From the NCBI GenBank assembly GCA_963772165.1, contig CAVYWA010000005.1, forward strand, positions 248,001 to 312,000: a stretch of DNA of 64,000 nt, written 5' to 3'. Positions 27,245-36,079 of the stretch are shown piece by piece. Both the position numbers and the translations under genes were made by a program. The stretch is from JAGVPT01 sp963772165. Its GTDB lineage: Bacteria > Bacteroidota > Ignavibacteria > UBA10030 > UBA8401. The notes under the pieces are model-generated. The model did no database searches. It had not been told where the DNA came from and saw nothing but the letters and a program-made list of their open reading frames with translations. Numbering within the stretch: the stretch's first letter is position 1; every line of letters starts with the position of its first letter.

Positions 27245-29395
27245 CTAGCTCGCCAACGGCTGATCCATGCGGATTTCCGAAAAAATGTGATGAATCTCCG
27301 ATTTGTCCTCGGCCTGTAGAAGCCGCTCGTATATTTTCTTTCTGCCGATGTTGGAAGCGATCATCCGCAGCACATTGAGATACTGCTTTTCGTTGGATCC
27401 TGTCGACACCATGAACACAAGTTTCACTTTCTCGTTTTGGCTGAGGTCGTACTGAAGTTCTTGTTTTAGGCGCGCGAACACAACAACGACATGATTGTTT
27501 GCTCCGCCCGACCGAGCATGGGGAACGGCAACTCCGCGGCCGATTGTCGTCGGCATTCCCTCTTCCCGCTCGATGAGGCTCGCCAAAAACTCCCGCCTGT
27601 TCTTGACGATTCCCGCTTTCACCGCGGGTGCAATCATTCTTTCGAATAATTCATTCCTGTTGTCGGCCTCAACATCGAGAAGGATGAGCGATTCGGGGAC
27701 GAAACTGGCAAGATGTGCTTTTTCTCCCTGATTCTTAGCAATGGTGAGGGCGTAATCGATGGCTTCGTTGATGGACGGCAGAAAATTGCCAATTCCAATT
27801 TTGCGGGTTACGCCGAGGTCGTAAAGAACCTTTCGAACGGTCGGACGAAGCCCGACGATAATGAGGCGCTTTTTGTCTCTGTGGAGCCGTTCGACGATGT
27901 TCTCGATTGCAACGGCGCCGGTGGTGTCGATGATCGGAACGTTGCGCATTTCGAGAATGACGATGTTGACGTCGAAGTTCTTCTCAAGAGAGTTGACGAA
28001 ACTTTTTGCTGCGCCGAAGAAAAGAGGCCCCTCAACATCGATGACTGCTATTTTGTTCTTCTGTAATTCGTCGATAACGTCTTCGCCTAATGCCAGGCTT
28101 TTGATTTCGCTCAACAGCGTTTGATCCATCCCCATATCGCTCATCCGGTGAACGAAGAGGAACGCCGCCATCACCATCCCGACCTCAACTGCCGTGATTA
28201 AATCTGTAAAGACCGTGATGAGAATCGTCGCCATCATCACTGCAGCGTCTGCGGCTGGCGTTTTGGGGATGAGCTTGATCGGTTCGAGTTCCAGCATGCC
28301 GATCGCCGTCATCATCAGGACGCCGGCGAGTGCTGCCAGGGGGATTTGTGACGCGAGGGAGCCGAGGAACAATACGACGAGGACAAGAATGAATCCATGA
28401 ATGATTCCCGACAGCCGTGTGGAGCCTCCGGCACGCACGTTCACCATAGTGCGAACAATTGCCCCGGTACCGGCAACCCCGCCAAAGAACGGCGCCGTGA
28501 AGTTGCCAATGCCCTGTCCGATCAATTCTTTGTTGCTGTTATGAGTAGTGTTTGTAGCATTGTCTGCGACAACGGACGCGAGCAGCGTTTCAATTGCGCC
28601 GAGAAGCGAAATTGTAAAACCTGCGGGGAATACCGTTTTCCATGTTTCCCAGGAAATGGAAGGAAGGTGCGGTGCTTTCAATGAAGATGGAATCTCACCG
28701 ATCACTTTCACCGCCGAGTTGTAAGCAAAACCGAGGTCGGCATGATATGTTATTCCAAGGAAGTTCCATGACGGGATGAGCAATGCCGCAAGGGTTCCAA
28801 CGATCAATCCGATGAGCGATTTCGGCAGATTTCTCTTTATCTTCGGGATCAAAAAAATTGTTCCCATCGTGATCAACGCGATGATCGGAGCAGTCTGGAA
28901 TGTTTTTACCTGTTGCAGAAAAATCAGTATCGCGATGCCGTTGGTAAAGCCGACGGTCACGGGGTATGGAACGAGGTGAACGTACTTGCCGAGTTTCAAG
29001 AACCCGTACCCGATTTGTAACACACCGGCGATGATGCAGGCTGCAAGCAACGCCTCGGCTCCGCCGTACTGAATGTAGACGGTTGTCAGAATGACGGTCA
29101 TGCCCCCGGTGGGTCCCGTGATTTGCTGAGGAGTTCCGCCGAACAACGATGCAAGAATTCCCGTGAAGATCGCTCCGTAAAGCCCGGCAACAGCGCCTTC
29201 GGGATTTCCGTTGTAGGCCAACAAACCGAAGCCGAGTGCGAGAGGGAGGGCGACGATGGCAGAAGTCAATCCCCCTAAAAGATCGCCCCGTAAATGTTTG
29301 AGTGTAAAGCGGAAGTTTTCTGAAAAATTAAATTCTTCGATGTATTTTTTAAAGTCAAAATTCTTTGGATTAAGCTGCTTCGCTAATGTTTGCAT
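27245..29395 (-). CDS. SulP-family anion transporter with STAS and C-terminal PTS EIIA-type domain
   Basis: The 716-aa protein has three parts. Residues 30-430 are a SulP/SLC26 membrane domain with about 12-14 helices (GLTSAIVALPLALGFGLLAY, GPTGGMTVIL). Residues 440-560 form a STAS domain (VIDVEGPLFFGAAKSFVNSL, MRNVPIIDTTGAVAIENI). Residues 570-716 are a PtsN/EIIA-like domain with the phosphorylatable histidine in GRGVAVPHARSGG. SulP proteins carry sulfate, bicarbonate or dicarboxylates. The EIIA fusion suggests control by phosphorylation or nitrogen/PTS status. The gene is convergent with, and nearly touches, the dehydrogenase. It is divergent from the DUF3667 gene across 188 bases. Confidence 0.9.
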   Translation of the reverse strand: MQTLAKQLNPKNFDFKKYIEEFNFSENFRFTLKHLRGDLLGGLTSAIVALPLALGFGLLAYNGNPEGAVAGLYGAIFTGILASLFGGTPQQITGPTGGMTVILTTVYIQYGGAEALLAACIIAGVLQIGYGFLKLGKYVHLVPYPVTVGFTNGIAILIFLQQVKTFQTAPIIALITMGTIFLIPKIKRNLPKSLIGLIVGTLAALLIPSWNFLGITYHADLGFAYNSAVKVIGEIPSSLKAPHLPSISWETWKTVFPAGFTISLLGAIETLLASVVADNATNTTHNSNKELIGQGIGNFTAPFFGGVAGTGAIVRTMVNVRAGGSTRLSGIIHGFILVLVVLFLGSLASQIPLAALAGVLMMTAIGMLELEPIKLIPKTPAADAAVMMATILITVFTDLITAVEVGMVMAAFLFVHRMSDMGMDQTLLSEIKSLALGEDVIDELQKNKIAVIDVEGPLFFGAAKSFVNSLEKNFDVNIVILEMRNVPIIDTTGAVAIENIVERLHRDKKRLIIVGLRPTVRKVLYDLGVTRKIGIGNFLPSINEAIDYALTIAKNQGEKAHLASFVPESLILLDVEADNRNELFERMIAPAVKAGIVKNRREFLASLIEREEGMPTTIGRGVAVPHARSGGANNHVVVVFARLKQELQYDLSQNEKVKLVFMVSTGSNEKQYLNVLRMIASNIGRKKIYERLLQAEDKSEIHHIFSEIRMDQPLAS

Positions 29396-29583
29396 GGAAA
29401 AAGGATTATGGACTTGGCAATGTAAAAGGCTGGACGGATTAAAATAATAAAATTTCGAGAGAGATTCAAGAAATTGGGTTGAAAGGTAATGCTCAAGTTT
29501 GGTCAGGTAGCCGGCATCTCATGTGAGAGGCAAACCGTACCATTGCCCGTTGAAATAACAAAAAGGAAACCGTATCTTTTGCC

Positions 29584-30471
29584 ATGACTGATGAAAAACA
29601 GTTCTGCGAGAATTGTGGCAGCGAACTCAACGGCGAATATTGTTCGAAATGCGGACAGCGTAATGTAGAGATGAAGCTGCCGCTCAAAGATTTACTCAAG
29701 GAATTAATTGAGGAACTGCTCTCATTCGATTCGCGACTATTCCATAGTCTAATCCCATTCCTCATAAAGCCGGGTATTTTGACCGTAGAGTACATTTCGG
29801 GAAAAAGGGCATACCACATTTCCCCTTTTAAAATGTATTTCTTCATGAGCTTCCTCTATTTTTTTGCAACTGCGGTGGTCGAAAAGCCGGAGGATAAACT
29901 TCAGCCACAAAACAAGGTCAACGTCGATTCATTGTTAACGTCAGTTCGAGCGGATTCGACCATTATGCTGAGCAGGCAGGGGGGAATAAAACTTACCATC
30001 GCAAAGAATGACTCGGGCGCGGTTGAAAGAAAATTCGGCCGTCGTTTCGCAGCCGGATTGAAGAAATTAAAAACAAACCCGCAATTGTTCTATGATGAAT
30101 TGCACGACCATGCGCCTCAAGTAGTGTTTGTCTTGCTCCCGATTTTCGCTCTCTTGTTAAAACTGGTCTATCTTCGTTCAAAAAACTATTACATTGAGCA
30201 TATCGTTTTTTCATTTTATTTCCATTCGTACGTTTATCTCATTCTCCTTGTTATTGTCTTATTGAATTCCACAGGTTGGCCGTTTGTCTCCGACTACGCG
30301 GACCTGCTGTTTCTTGCAATTCCTCTGAATCTGTATCAAGGGATGAAGCGTGTGTATCAGCAATCCGGCGGCAGGACATTTATCAAGTTTTCGCTCCTCA
30401 CCGGCGTGTACGGTTTTGTTTTGATTGCTGTAGCCGTGGGCGCTGTATTTATTCTGATATCATTTCTATAA
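29584..30471 (+). CDS. DUF3667-family membrane protein with N-terminal zinc ribbon
   Basis: The 295-aa protein begins with a zinc-ribbon, CENCGSELNGEYCSKCGQ (two CxxC knuckles, residues 8-25). It continues with the DUF3667 region (KPGILTVEYISGKRAYHISP, residues 60-80) and about five membrane helices (FYFHSYVYLILLVIVLL and a C-terminal pair). The family is common in Bacteroidota, with no defined function. It starts 188 bases from the divergent SulP transporter and ends 13 bases before the carboxylase gene, so those two may be co-transcribed. Confidence 0.85.
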   Translation: MTDEKQFCENCGSELNGEYCSKCGQRNVEMKLPLKDLLKELIEELLSFDSRLFHSLIPFLIKPGILTVEYISGKRAYHISPFKMYFFMSFLYFFATAVVEKPEDKLQPQNKVNVDSLLTSVRADSTIMLSRQGGIKLTIAKNDSGAVERKFGRRFAAGLKKLKTNPQLFYDELHDHAPQVVFVLLPIFALLLKLVYLRSKNYYIEHIVFSFYFHSYVYLILLVIVLLNSTGWPFVSDYADLLFLAIPLNLYQGMKRVYQQSGGRTFIKFSLLTGVYGFVLIAVAVGAVFILISFL

Positions 30472-30484
30472 AAATGAGGCATTC

Positions 30485-32032
30485 ATGTCATCGGACAAAC
30501 TCAAAGATCTCCGTGAAAGAAAATCAGCGGCGTTGCTCGGAGGTGGCAAGCAGAGAATTGAGGATCAGCACAAGAAAGGGAAGCTCACCGCCCGCGAGCG
30601 TATCGATCTCTTGATTGATGAAGGGACATTCGAAGAAATCGGAATGCTTGTGCAGCATCGCTCGTACGATTTTGGCATGGAAACTCAGAAGTATTTGGGC
30701 GATGGTGTTATTACAGGGCACGGCAAGATCGATGGGCGCGAGGTGTTTGTCTATAGTCAGGATTTTACCGTCTTTGGCGGTTCGCTCTCCGAGGCACACG
30801 CGGAAAAAATCTGCAAAATCATGGATATGGCGCTGAAGGTTGGCGTGCCGTTGATCGGGTTGAACGATTCAGGAGGAGCGCGCATTCAGGAGGGAGTGGT
30901 CAGCCTCGGCGGTTATGCGGATATTTTTCTCCGCAACACGATGGCCTCGGGTGTGATCCCTCAAATATCGGCCGTTATGGGACCGTGTGCCGGCGGGGCC
31001 GTTTACTCACCGGCGATTACGGATTTTGTTTTCATGGTAAAGAACACGAGTTACATGTTCGTTACGGGGCCTGGGGTTGTGAAGACCGTAACACATGAGG
31101 AAGTGTCGTTTGAAGAACTGGGGGGCGCAATCACACACGCCACAAAAAGCGGGGTCGCACATTTTGCCTGTGAGAGTGAAATAGAATGCATCGATAGGAT
31201 CAAGACCTTGCTTGCTTTCCTTCCATCGAACAACATGGACGACCCTCCGGTACACGATTCGGAGGACTCAATTCAACGAATGGATGATGAGCTGAATTCG
31301 ATTGTTCCTGAGAACCCGAATAAGCCGTACGATATGAAGCGGGTTATTCGTTTGGTCGTGGACGAAGGAGAATTCTTCGAGGTGCATGAACGCTATGCTG
31401 AGAATATTATTGTCGGGTTCGCGAGAATGGATGGGAGATCGGTGGGCATTGTTGCTAACCAGCCGTCAGTGCTTGCGGGCGTGTTGGACAACGACGCTTC
31501 CGTGAAGGGAGCTCGGTTCGTGCGCTTCTGCGATGCGTTCAATATTCCACTTCTTGTGTTTGAGGACGTGCCCGGATTCTTGCCCGGCACCGCCCAAGAA
31601 TGGGGTGGGATAATTAAAAACGGTGCAAAACTCCTCTATGCTTTTTGCGAAGCGACCGTTCCGAAAATTACAGTGATCACACGTAAAGCATACGGCGGGG
31701 CATACGACGTGATGAACTCTAAACATATCCGGGGCGATATGAATTTTGGATGGCCGACTGCGGAAATCGCTGTGATGGGACCGAAAGGTGCGGTCGAGAT
31801 AATCTTTAAAAAGGAGATAGAGAAAGCAGCAGACAAGGAAGAAGCGGTAAAGCAAAAGGAAAATGAGTTCCGTGAAAAATTCGCCAATCCGTACATCGCA
31901 GCAGAGCGGGGCTATCTCGATGATGTTATAGAGCCGAAGGAGACTCGAGCGCGAGTTATTCGTGCATTCCAGATGCTTGAGACGAAAGTCGACCGCAATC
32001 CAAAAAAGAAACACGGCAACATTCCGCTCTAG
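30485..32032 (+). CDS. Acyl-CoA carboxylase carboxyltransferase (beta) subunit, propionyl-CoA type
   Basis: The 515-aa product has the biotin-dependent carboxyltransferase layout. The N-terminal part has GKLTARERIDLLIDEGTFEE, VYSQDFTVFGGSLSEAHAEK, GVPLIGLNDSGGARIQEGV and GPCAGGAVYSPAITDF. The C-terminal part has VPGFLPGTAQEWGGII, ITRKAYGGAYDVM and WPTAEIAVMGPKGAVEIIF. Size and motifs match PccB, or the MmdA subunit of methylmalonyl-CoA decarboxylase. It moves CO2 between carboxybiotin and propionyl-CoA. Biotin carboxylase, biotin carrier and Na-pump subunits are not in the window, so carboxylase and decarboxylase roles cannot be told apart. Confidence 0.9.
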   Translation: MSSDKLKDLRERKSAALLGGGKQRIEDQHKKGKLTARERIDLLIDEGTFEEIGMLVQHRSYDFGMETQKYLGDGVITGHGKIDGREVFVYSQDFTVFGGSLSEAHAEKICKIMDMALKVGVPLIGLNDSGGARIQEGVVSLGGYADIFLRNTMASGVIPQISAVMGPCAGGAVYSPAITDFVFMVKNTSYMFVTGPGVVKTVTHEEVSFEELGGAITHATKSGVAHFACESEIECIDRIKTLLAFLPSNNMDDPPVHDSEDSIQRMDDELNSIVPENPNKPYDMKRVIRLVVDEGEFFEVHERYAENIIVGFARMDGRSVGIVANQPSVLAGVLDNDASVKGARFVRFCDAFNIPLLVFEDVPGFLPGTAQEWGGIIKNGAKLLYAFCEATVPKITVITRKAYGGAYDVMNSKHIRGDMNFGWPTAEIAVMGPKGAVEIIFKKEIEKAADKEEAVKQKENEFREKFANPYIAAERGYLDDVIEPKETRARVIRAFQMLETKVDRNPKKKHGNIPL

Positions 32033-32097
32033 TAAAAAAGAGATTGCAAATCTTTTTTCAATTGACTACATTTATGCATTAAAATTAAGCAACTCCC

Positions 32098-32187
32098 GGA
32101 GAGGTGGGTGAGCGGCTTAAACCAGCGGTTTGCTAAACCGCCGTACGGGGTCAACCTGTACCGGGAGTTCAAATCTCCCCCTCTCCG
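32098..32187 (+). tRNA. tRNA-Ser (anticodon GCU)
   Basis: A 90-nt cloverleaf: acceptor GGAGAGG pairs with CCTCTCC (32,180-32,186), anticodon stem-loop GCGGT-TTGCTAA-ACCGC, a long class II variable arm (GTACGGGGTCAACCTGTAC) and T arm CGGGAGTTCAAATCTCCC. The long variable arm and GCT anticodon identify serine decoding AGC/AGU. CCA is not encoded. Two broken copies follow in tandem. Confidence 0.95.
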
Positions 32188-32197
32188 CAGAATAAAA

Positions 32198-32221
32198 AAT
32201 GGTTCGTACTAACGAGCCATT
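32198..32221. terminator. Hairpin after tRNA-Ser, first copy
   Basis: AATGGTTCGT pairs with ACGAGCCATT (one G-U pair) around an ACTA loop. The A-run on its left makes it a T-tailed terminator when read on the minus strand, and it could also stop transcription after the tRNA. An identical stem recurs at 32,331-32,354. Confidence 0.6.
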
Positions 32222-32330
32222 TGCCTCTATGGTGAGTGGCTTAATCCCGACGAGGTCGGGATTGCTAAACCGCCGTACGGGGTCAACCTGTACCGGGAGT
32301 TCAAATCTCCCCCTCTCCGCAGAATTAAAA

Positions 32331-32354
32331 AATGGTTCGTACTAACGAGCCATT
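32331..32354. terminator. Hairpin, second tandem copy
   Basis: The same stem as at 32,198, with a six-A run on its left. It belongs to the second tandem unit after tRNA-Ser and could end minus-strand transcripts from the lipoprotein gene at 32,569. Confidence 0.55.
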
Positions 32355-32461
32355 TGTCTTTATGGTGAGTAGCTTAATCCCGACGAGGTCGGGATTGCTA
32401 AACCGCCGTAGGGGGTCACCCTGTACCGGGAGTTCAAATCTCTCCCTCTCCGCAAAGTACA

Positions 32462-32497
32462 ATGTCCGACACTTTTAAAGTGCCGGACATTTTTTTT
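32462..32497 (+). terminator. Strong rho-independent terminator
   Basis: ATGTCCGACACTTT pairs with AAAGTGCCGGACAT (one C/A mismatch) and is followed by eight T residues on the plus strand. It closes the tRNA-Ser and tandem-copy region. A similar but weaker element lies at 33,171-33,204. Confidence 0.88.
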
Positions 32498-32568
32498 AAA
32501 TAAACTTCCCAACCCCTGATTCCACTTGTTGTTCCACCGGCACCTATTGAGTGTTCATAGTGAAAACA

Positions 32569-33048
32569 TTAACGATTAAAAGTCACGTTTCCGATTCCTG
32601 CATCATCATTTGAACCAATCAGCCAGAAACCGCCTTGCAAAGATGAGTCTGAAATTTGAGCTTTGTAGGTTAGTATATTCAACGTAATATTCAGAGGCTC
32701 AGTAGGATATAAATAATCAATTAAAGAATCATTTTGGATTATTCCGATATGCGTAAATGACATATATGGCAAATCTTGCGGTACAGAATGTAAACTGTCT
32801 CCGATCATTCCATAACCTTTGACAGTATCATTCCCTTGATATGTTATATAAAGCACTATTGGTTTGGTAGCTCCGGCGTATCTGAATCTGTTTCTGATGA
32901 AGCAATCGCTATTTGCAGACCATGTGCCAATTAAATTATGTACGGGGCCGCTTGGCTGTGACGGTTCAACTATTGATTTATCTTTTTTACTGCAATTTGT
33001 CAAAAAAAGGCCGGAGAAGAGTACAATGAGAGCTACTTTATATTTCAT
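32569..33048 (-). CDS. Lipoprotein of unknown function, 159 aa
   Basis: The product starts with a lipoprotein signal ending in LFLTNC (lipobox cysteine near residue 19), then a Ser/Pro/Lys linker (SKKDKSIVEPSQPSGP) and a small beta-rich domain beginning LIGTWSANSDC. The domain style resembles the lipocalin-like or copper-resistance NlpE-type small lipoproteins seen in Bacteroidota, but no family is certain. It stands alone between the tRNA region and the cobalt/nickel transporter. Confidence 0.7.
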   Translation of the reverse strand: MKYKVALIVLFSGLFLTNCSKKDKSIVEPSQPSGPVHNLIGTWSANSDCFIRNRFRYAGATKPIVLYITYQGNDTVKGYGMIGDSLHSVPQDLPYMSFTHIGIIQNDSLIDYLYPTEPLNITLNILTYKAQISDSSLQGGFWLIGSNDDAGIGNVTFNR

Positions 33049-33170
33049 ATGTCTCCCTCCACTGTTTATATTCCATGTTTTGTAGATGGAGGAATTTTAC
33101 AATTAGTGGATTGCACAATCAAGCGTTATCGCAAAGCTCTGAAAAACTGAAAATTAAACATAGGTCAGGA

Positions 33171-33204
33171 AGTCCGACGCTTTTAAAGAGCCGGCATTTT
33201 TTTT
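33171..33204 (+). terminator. Probable rho-independent terminator-like element
   Basis: AGTCCGACGCTTTT and AAAGAGCCGGC form an imperfect hairpin followed by eight T residues. The sequence is clearly related to the terminator at 32,462-32,497. No plus-strand gene ends just before it, so it may be a displaced copy. Confidence 0.55.
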
Positions 33205-33263
33205 GCTGCAAAATTTAGCCGCAGGTGCCGAAGGACAAAGTGAATCAATTCTCAGCATAGTTT

Positions 33264-34022
33264 CTATGCAGAAGCATGTGGATGCGCATGCAGAAGTATG
33301 TGCGGCTTTTCGAGCCCATGTTCGAGCATAAGCACTTCGTTCGACAAAATATCGCTTGTGATGCCCTCAGCGACAACTTCTCCTTTATCGATTACGATCG
33401 TGCGTGCACAGAGTTGGAACACGAGTTCCAGATCGTGCGATGCGATGATTTTTGTCGCAGAGATTGTTTTCAATAATCGAATGAGATCGCGTTTGCCTCT
33501 CGGATCCAGATCGCTTGTCGGTTCATCGAGTACCAGAATTTTTGGTTGACAGGCCAGAACCCCTGCCAGACAAACGCGCTGTTTTTCCCCCCTGCTTAAG
33601 TGGTGAGGGGGACGGCGTTCAAAACCTTGAAGGCCCACCTTCGCAAGACAATCGCCCACAATTTTCATTACGGCTTCCTTTGGGATTCCAAATTGTTGAG
33701 GACCAAAGGCAACATCTTCGTAGACTGTTGGGCAAAACAATTGATCGTCCGGGTTTTGAAATAAAACACCGACAGTGCGCCTGATGTTTTCAAGCGTCTC
33801 TTCGCAGATCGGTCGGTCGTAGATATAGATTGAGGGGGAACTCGTTTTTTTTTCGGGTAAGATACCGTTGAGGTGGAGTAGCATTGTGGATTTTCCCGCG
33901 CCATTGGGTCCAATCACTCCGAAGCTCTCGCCTTCGGGAACCGAGAAGGTGATGCCGTTAAGAACTGGTTTCGCATCGGCATACGAAAAATTGAGCTTTT
34001 CTACTCTGACGGCAGAAATCAC
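33264..34022 (-). CDS. cbiO: Cobalt/nickel energy-coupling ABC transporter ATPase (CbiO/NikO type)
   Basis: I use the GTG at 34,022, which overlaps the cbiQ stop by four bases (GTGA) and begins VISAVRVEKLNFSYAD. A longer ATG reading lies inside cbiQ and is unlikely. The 252-aa protein has all ABC motifs: GPNGAGKST (Walker A), NPDDQLF (Q-loop), LSRGEKQRVCLAG (signature), ILVLDEPTSDLDP (Walker B) and SHD (H-loop). It powers the membrane complex of CbiQ and CbiM. The C-terminal HAHPHA tail is histidine-rich, which fits a metal transporter. Confidence 0.92.
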   Translation of the reverse strand: MISAVRVEKLNFSYADAKPVLNGITFSVPEGESFGVIGPNGAGKSTMLLHLNGILPEKKTSSPSIYIYDRPICEETLENIRRTVGVLFQNPDDQLFCPTVYEDVAFGPQQFGIPKEAVMKIVGDCLAKVGLQGFERRPPHHLSRGEKQRVCLAGVLACQPKILVLDEPTSDLDPRGKRDLIRLLKTISATKIIASHDLELVFQLCARTIVIDKGEVVAEGITSDILSNEVLMLEHGLEKPHILLHAHPHASA

Positions 34023-34630
34023 TTCCACCCCCGGGCACACATAGCGAGGTAAATTCTTTCGGCCCGCTCGCTCGAGCGAATAAAAAGTTGACCGATCATC
34101 ATCGAAAGCATACTCCACAACTGCAGATGGTTCCGCTTGAACAAACGACTCGCACGCGCTCTCTGCATTCGTTCCAGCTCATCGATAAGGACGAAAAGGT
34201 AGCGATACATCAGTGCAAGGACGGTGACAAAGAGCGGAGAAAAATGATACTTTCTGAGAACCTGCAGCACTTCTGCAAACGGCGTTGTGTTTGTAAGGAG
34301 CAGAATTGTCAGGAGTGATAACGTGCTTCTTATTATGATGGAGGCAAAAACGATTCCGCCGTTTTCCTGGAAAAGCGCAAGGATCGCAATGCAGACCACA
34401 AACGGCTCCAATAGAAGCAATCGCTTCAGCAGAAAAATTATCGGAATTTTGCTTGTCAGCGCAAGAGCAATCAGCCCAATCACTATGGCGATGAAAAGCC
34501 AGTAGAGATGAATTGGAAGTGCAATCACCGTCAACACGATACTCAACGCCGCAAGAATCTTTTTTGCCGCAGAGATACGCTGAAACGGCCCTTCGGAACG
34601 ACTGTACCTATCGAGAAAATCGTGATGCAT
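34019..34630 (-). CDS. cbiQ: Cobalt/nickel ECF transporter T component (CbiQ type)
   Basis: The 203-aa membrane protein has about four to five helices (AALSIVLTVIALPIHLYWLFI and others) and the two coupling-helix motifs of ECF T components, seen as ERMQRARASRLF and RSSERAERIYLAMCARG. These short Ala-Arg-Gly motifs contact the ATPases. It lies between cbiM (gap 6) and cbiO (overlap 4) in one operon. Its job is to transmit ATP hydrolysis to the substrate-binding CbiM. Confidence 0.9.
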   Translation of the reverse strand: MHHDFLDRYSRSEGPFQRISAAKKILAALSIVLTVIALPIHLYWLFIAIVIGLIALALTSKIPIIFLLKRLLLLEPFVVCIAILALFQENGGIVFASIIIRSTLSLLTILLLTNTTPFAEVLQVLRKYHFSPLFVTVLALMYRYLFVLIDELERMQRARASRLFKRNHLQLWSMLSMMIGQLFIRSSERAERIYLAMCARGWK

Positions 34631-34636
34631 AGAAAA

Positions 34637-35599
34637 TTACTTTATGGCCTTCGAGCGATCGCCGTGCGCATTCGGGAAGAGAACATAAGCAAGAATCACC
34701 GACAACACGAACACGAGAAGCATTCCAAGAACTCCAGCGATGACTGTTGCGATTGTGGCCGATGGAATTCCGGGAAACTTGTAATCGGTCAATGGAACCG
34801 ACACAAGTGACTGCCTGATCGCCTTGTTCCCGAATCCTAGTCTGACGGAGACTTTCTCCAGTCCGTCGGGTAGCGATGACGCAAAGGGGGCGACAAATAG
34901 AATCAAACCGACCGTAACGATCAATCCATAAACTATGAATGCTCTAAGATCGCTCACGCTGAGACGGTGTGAATGCAGCTCGAGCAGTTCCGGACGTGTT
35001 GCGCTGACTGCGGCTATGACCATAGCGGTGATGAGACCTTCTCCCAGACCGATGATCGCATGAACGCTCGTCATTGCGAAGAATGCCGTTTCCCAACGCA
35101 CTGTTCCGGAGAGGGCGAGTTCACCCGCGCAGCACACTGAGGCAAGAACCGCCGAACACCACGATGCAAACGCAACGGCAATAATCACTCCTCTCATGTC
35201 GGGCACGAGCCTTCGGATCATCGCATAGATGCCGTAGCCGCAAAGAGGGGCGATGATCGCCATATTGAAAACATTTGCTCCTAACGCGAGAATACCGCCA
35301 TCGGCGAACAGAAAGCACTGAACAAAAAGTACCGACGTAATAACAACAACCGCAGCACTTGGACCAAGAAGAACAGATGCAAGAACCCCTCCGATAAGAT
35401 GGCCTGAAGTGCCCCCGGCAATAGGAAAGTTCAGCATCTGTGCAGTGAAGACAAATGCTCCGGCCAATCCCATCAAGGGAATCTGTCGCGGCTGATTTTC
35501 TTTTTTAAGATGTTGGAACGCGATGCCAAGGCCTACGGCAGACAAGATCGATGTGGCCGCTACTGTTTTCGTGTCCAAGAATCCATCGGGAATATGCAA
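34637..35599 (-). CDS. cbiM: CbiM/NikM substrate-specific membrane protein with C-terminal extension
   Basis: The 320-aa protein starts MHIPDGFLD, the conserved N-terminus whose His and main-chain nitrogens bind Co2+ or Ni2+. The CbiM region (about residues 1-220) includes GGTSGHLIGGVLASVLLGPS. Residues 225-310 add two helices and a PDGLEK segment like the CbiN/PDGLE domain that is often a separate gene. The fusion therefore covers both components of the importer. Cobalt and nickel versions cannot be separated by eye, and no cobalamin riboswitch or cobalamin gene is nearby. It is the first gene of the operon. Confidence 0.92.
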   Translation of the reverse strand: MHIPDGFLDTKTVAATSILSAVGLGIAFQHLKKENQPRQIPLMGLAGAFVFTAQMLNFPIAGGTSGHLIGGVLASVLLGPSAAVVVITSVLFVQCFLFADGGILALGANVFNMAIIAPLCGYGIYAMIRRLVPDMRGVIIAVAFASWCSAVLASVCCAGELALSGTVRWETAFFAMTSVHAIIGLGEGLITAMVIAAVSATRPELLELHSHRLSVSDLRAFIVYGLIVTVGLILFVAPFASSLPDGLEKVSVRLGFGNKAIRQSLVSVPLTDYKFPGIPSATIATVIAGVLGMLLVFVLSVILAYVLFPNAHGDRSKAIK

Positions 35600-36079
35600 A
35601 GCTTCACTCGTTATTTTCTGGTTGGTAATCTTTTTTCTTAGACATGATGTCGTTTTATTCTAATCATTCTAAGGTCCATTGTCAAGATGAGCACCAGCTG
35701 GGGAGGGAGTTGATTGAATGGAGGGATAGAAAGGACTATACTAACCATATTCTAACCCCTTGGCTTTGCCAAGACAACTCCCCGATATAAGCGGCGGGCT
35801 TCAATTTTTTTAGTCGATGCAGGAGAAGATCACGCGAATGACGTGAGCTACCAAAGATTGGACTATGCATTGCAATGCTCGCCCGTGCTCTGTATATTTA
35901 AAAAAAAATTATCCTCGATGGACAGTTTGTCAAACGAATGAACGATTCTTCTTATATGGAAGCATCGAATGCCATAAGATTGAATACGTAAGAAGTGTCG
36001 GGTTTCCCATTCTCTCATGCTATCGGTGCCGTGACCTGCTTATCTTTGTTTGAGAGTACTTACTGAAAGGCGTTGAACG
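35600..36079. promoter_or_regulatory. Divergent 480-bp control region between cbiM and the sugar permease gene
   Basis: Both flanking genes start from this gap, so it must hold two promoters. I see no cobalamin riboswitch core and no clear NikR operator. The AT-rich stretch near 35,625-35,680 is the best place for the cbiM promoter. No gene is supported here. Confidence 0.4.

Larger units (their letters stand above)
32188..32453 (+). repeat. Two tandem 132-133 bp units carrying broken tRNA-Ser copies
   Basis: Units 32,188-32,320 and 32,321-32,453 each repeat a hairpin spacer and then a tRNA-Ser-like segment. They keep the D-arm-like GGTGAGT(A/G)GCTTAA, the TTGCTAAACCGCC anticodon 3' half, the variable arm, the T arm and the 3' acceptor strand. 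The 5' acceptor strand is missing. The 5' half of the anticodon stem is replaced by AATCCCGACGAGGTCGGGATT, a nine-pair hairpin. Normal tRNA folding is therefore not possible. They look like tandem duplications of a damaged tRNA gene. The two copies differ at a few bases, including GTAGGGGGTCACC in the second. Confidence 0.85.

Noticed and set aside
32231..32319. Second and third functional tRNA-Ser genes
   Set aside because: The 5' acceptor strand is absent and the anticodon stem cannot form, so these are broken copies.
34023..34118. Longer ATG start for cbiO inside cbiQ
   Set aside because: The extension is cbiQ read in another frame. The GTG with a four-base overlap matches the family start.
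35600..36079. Cobalamin riboswitch upstream of cbiM
   Set aside because: I looked for a B12-box-like GCCACTG core and found none.
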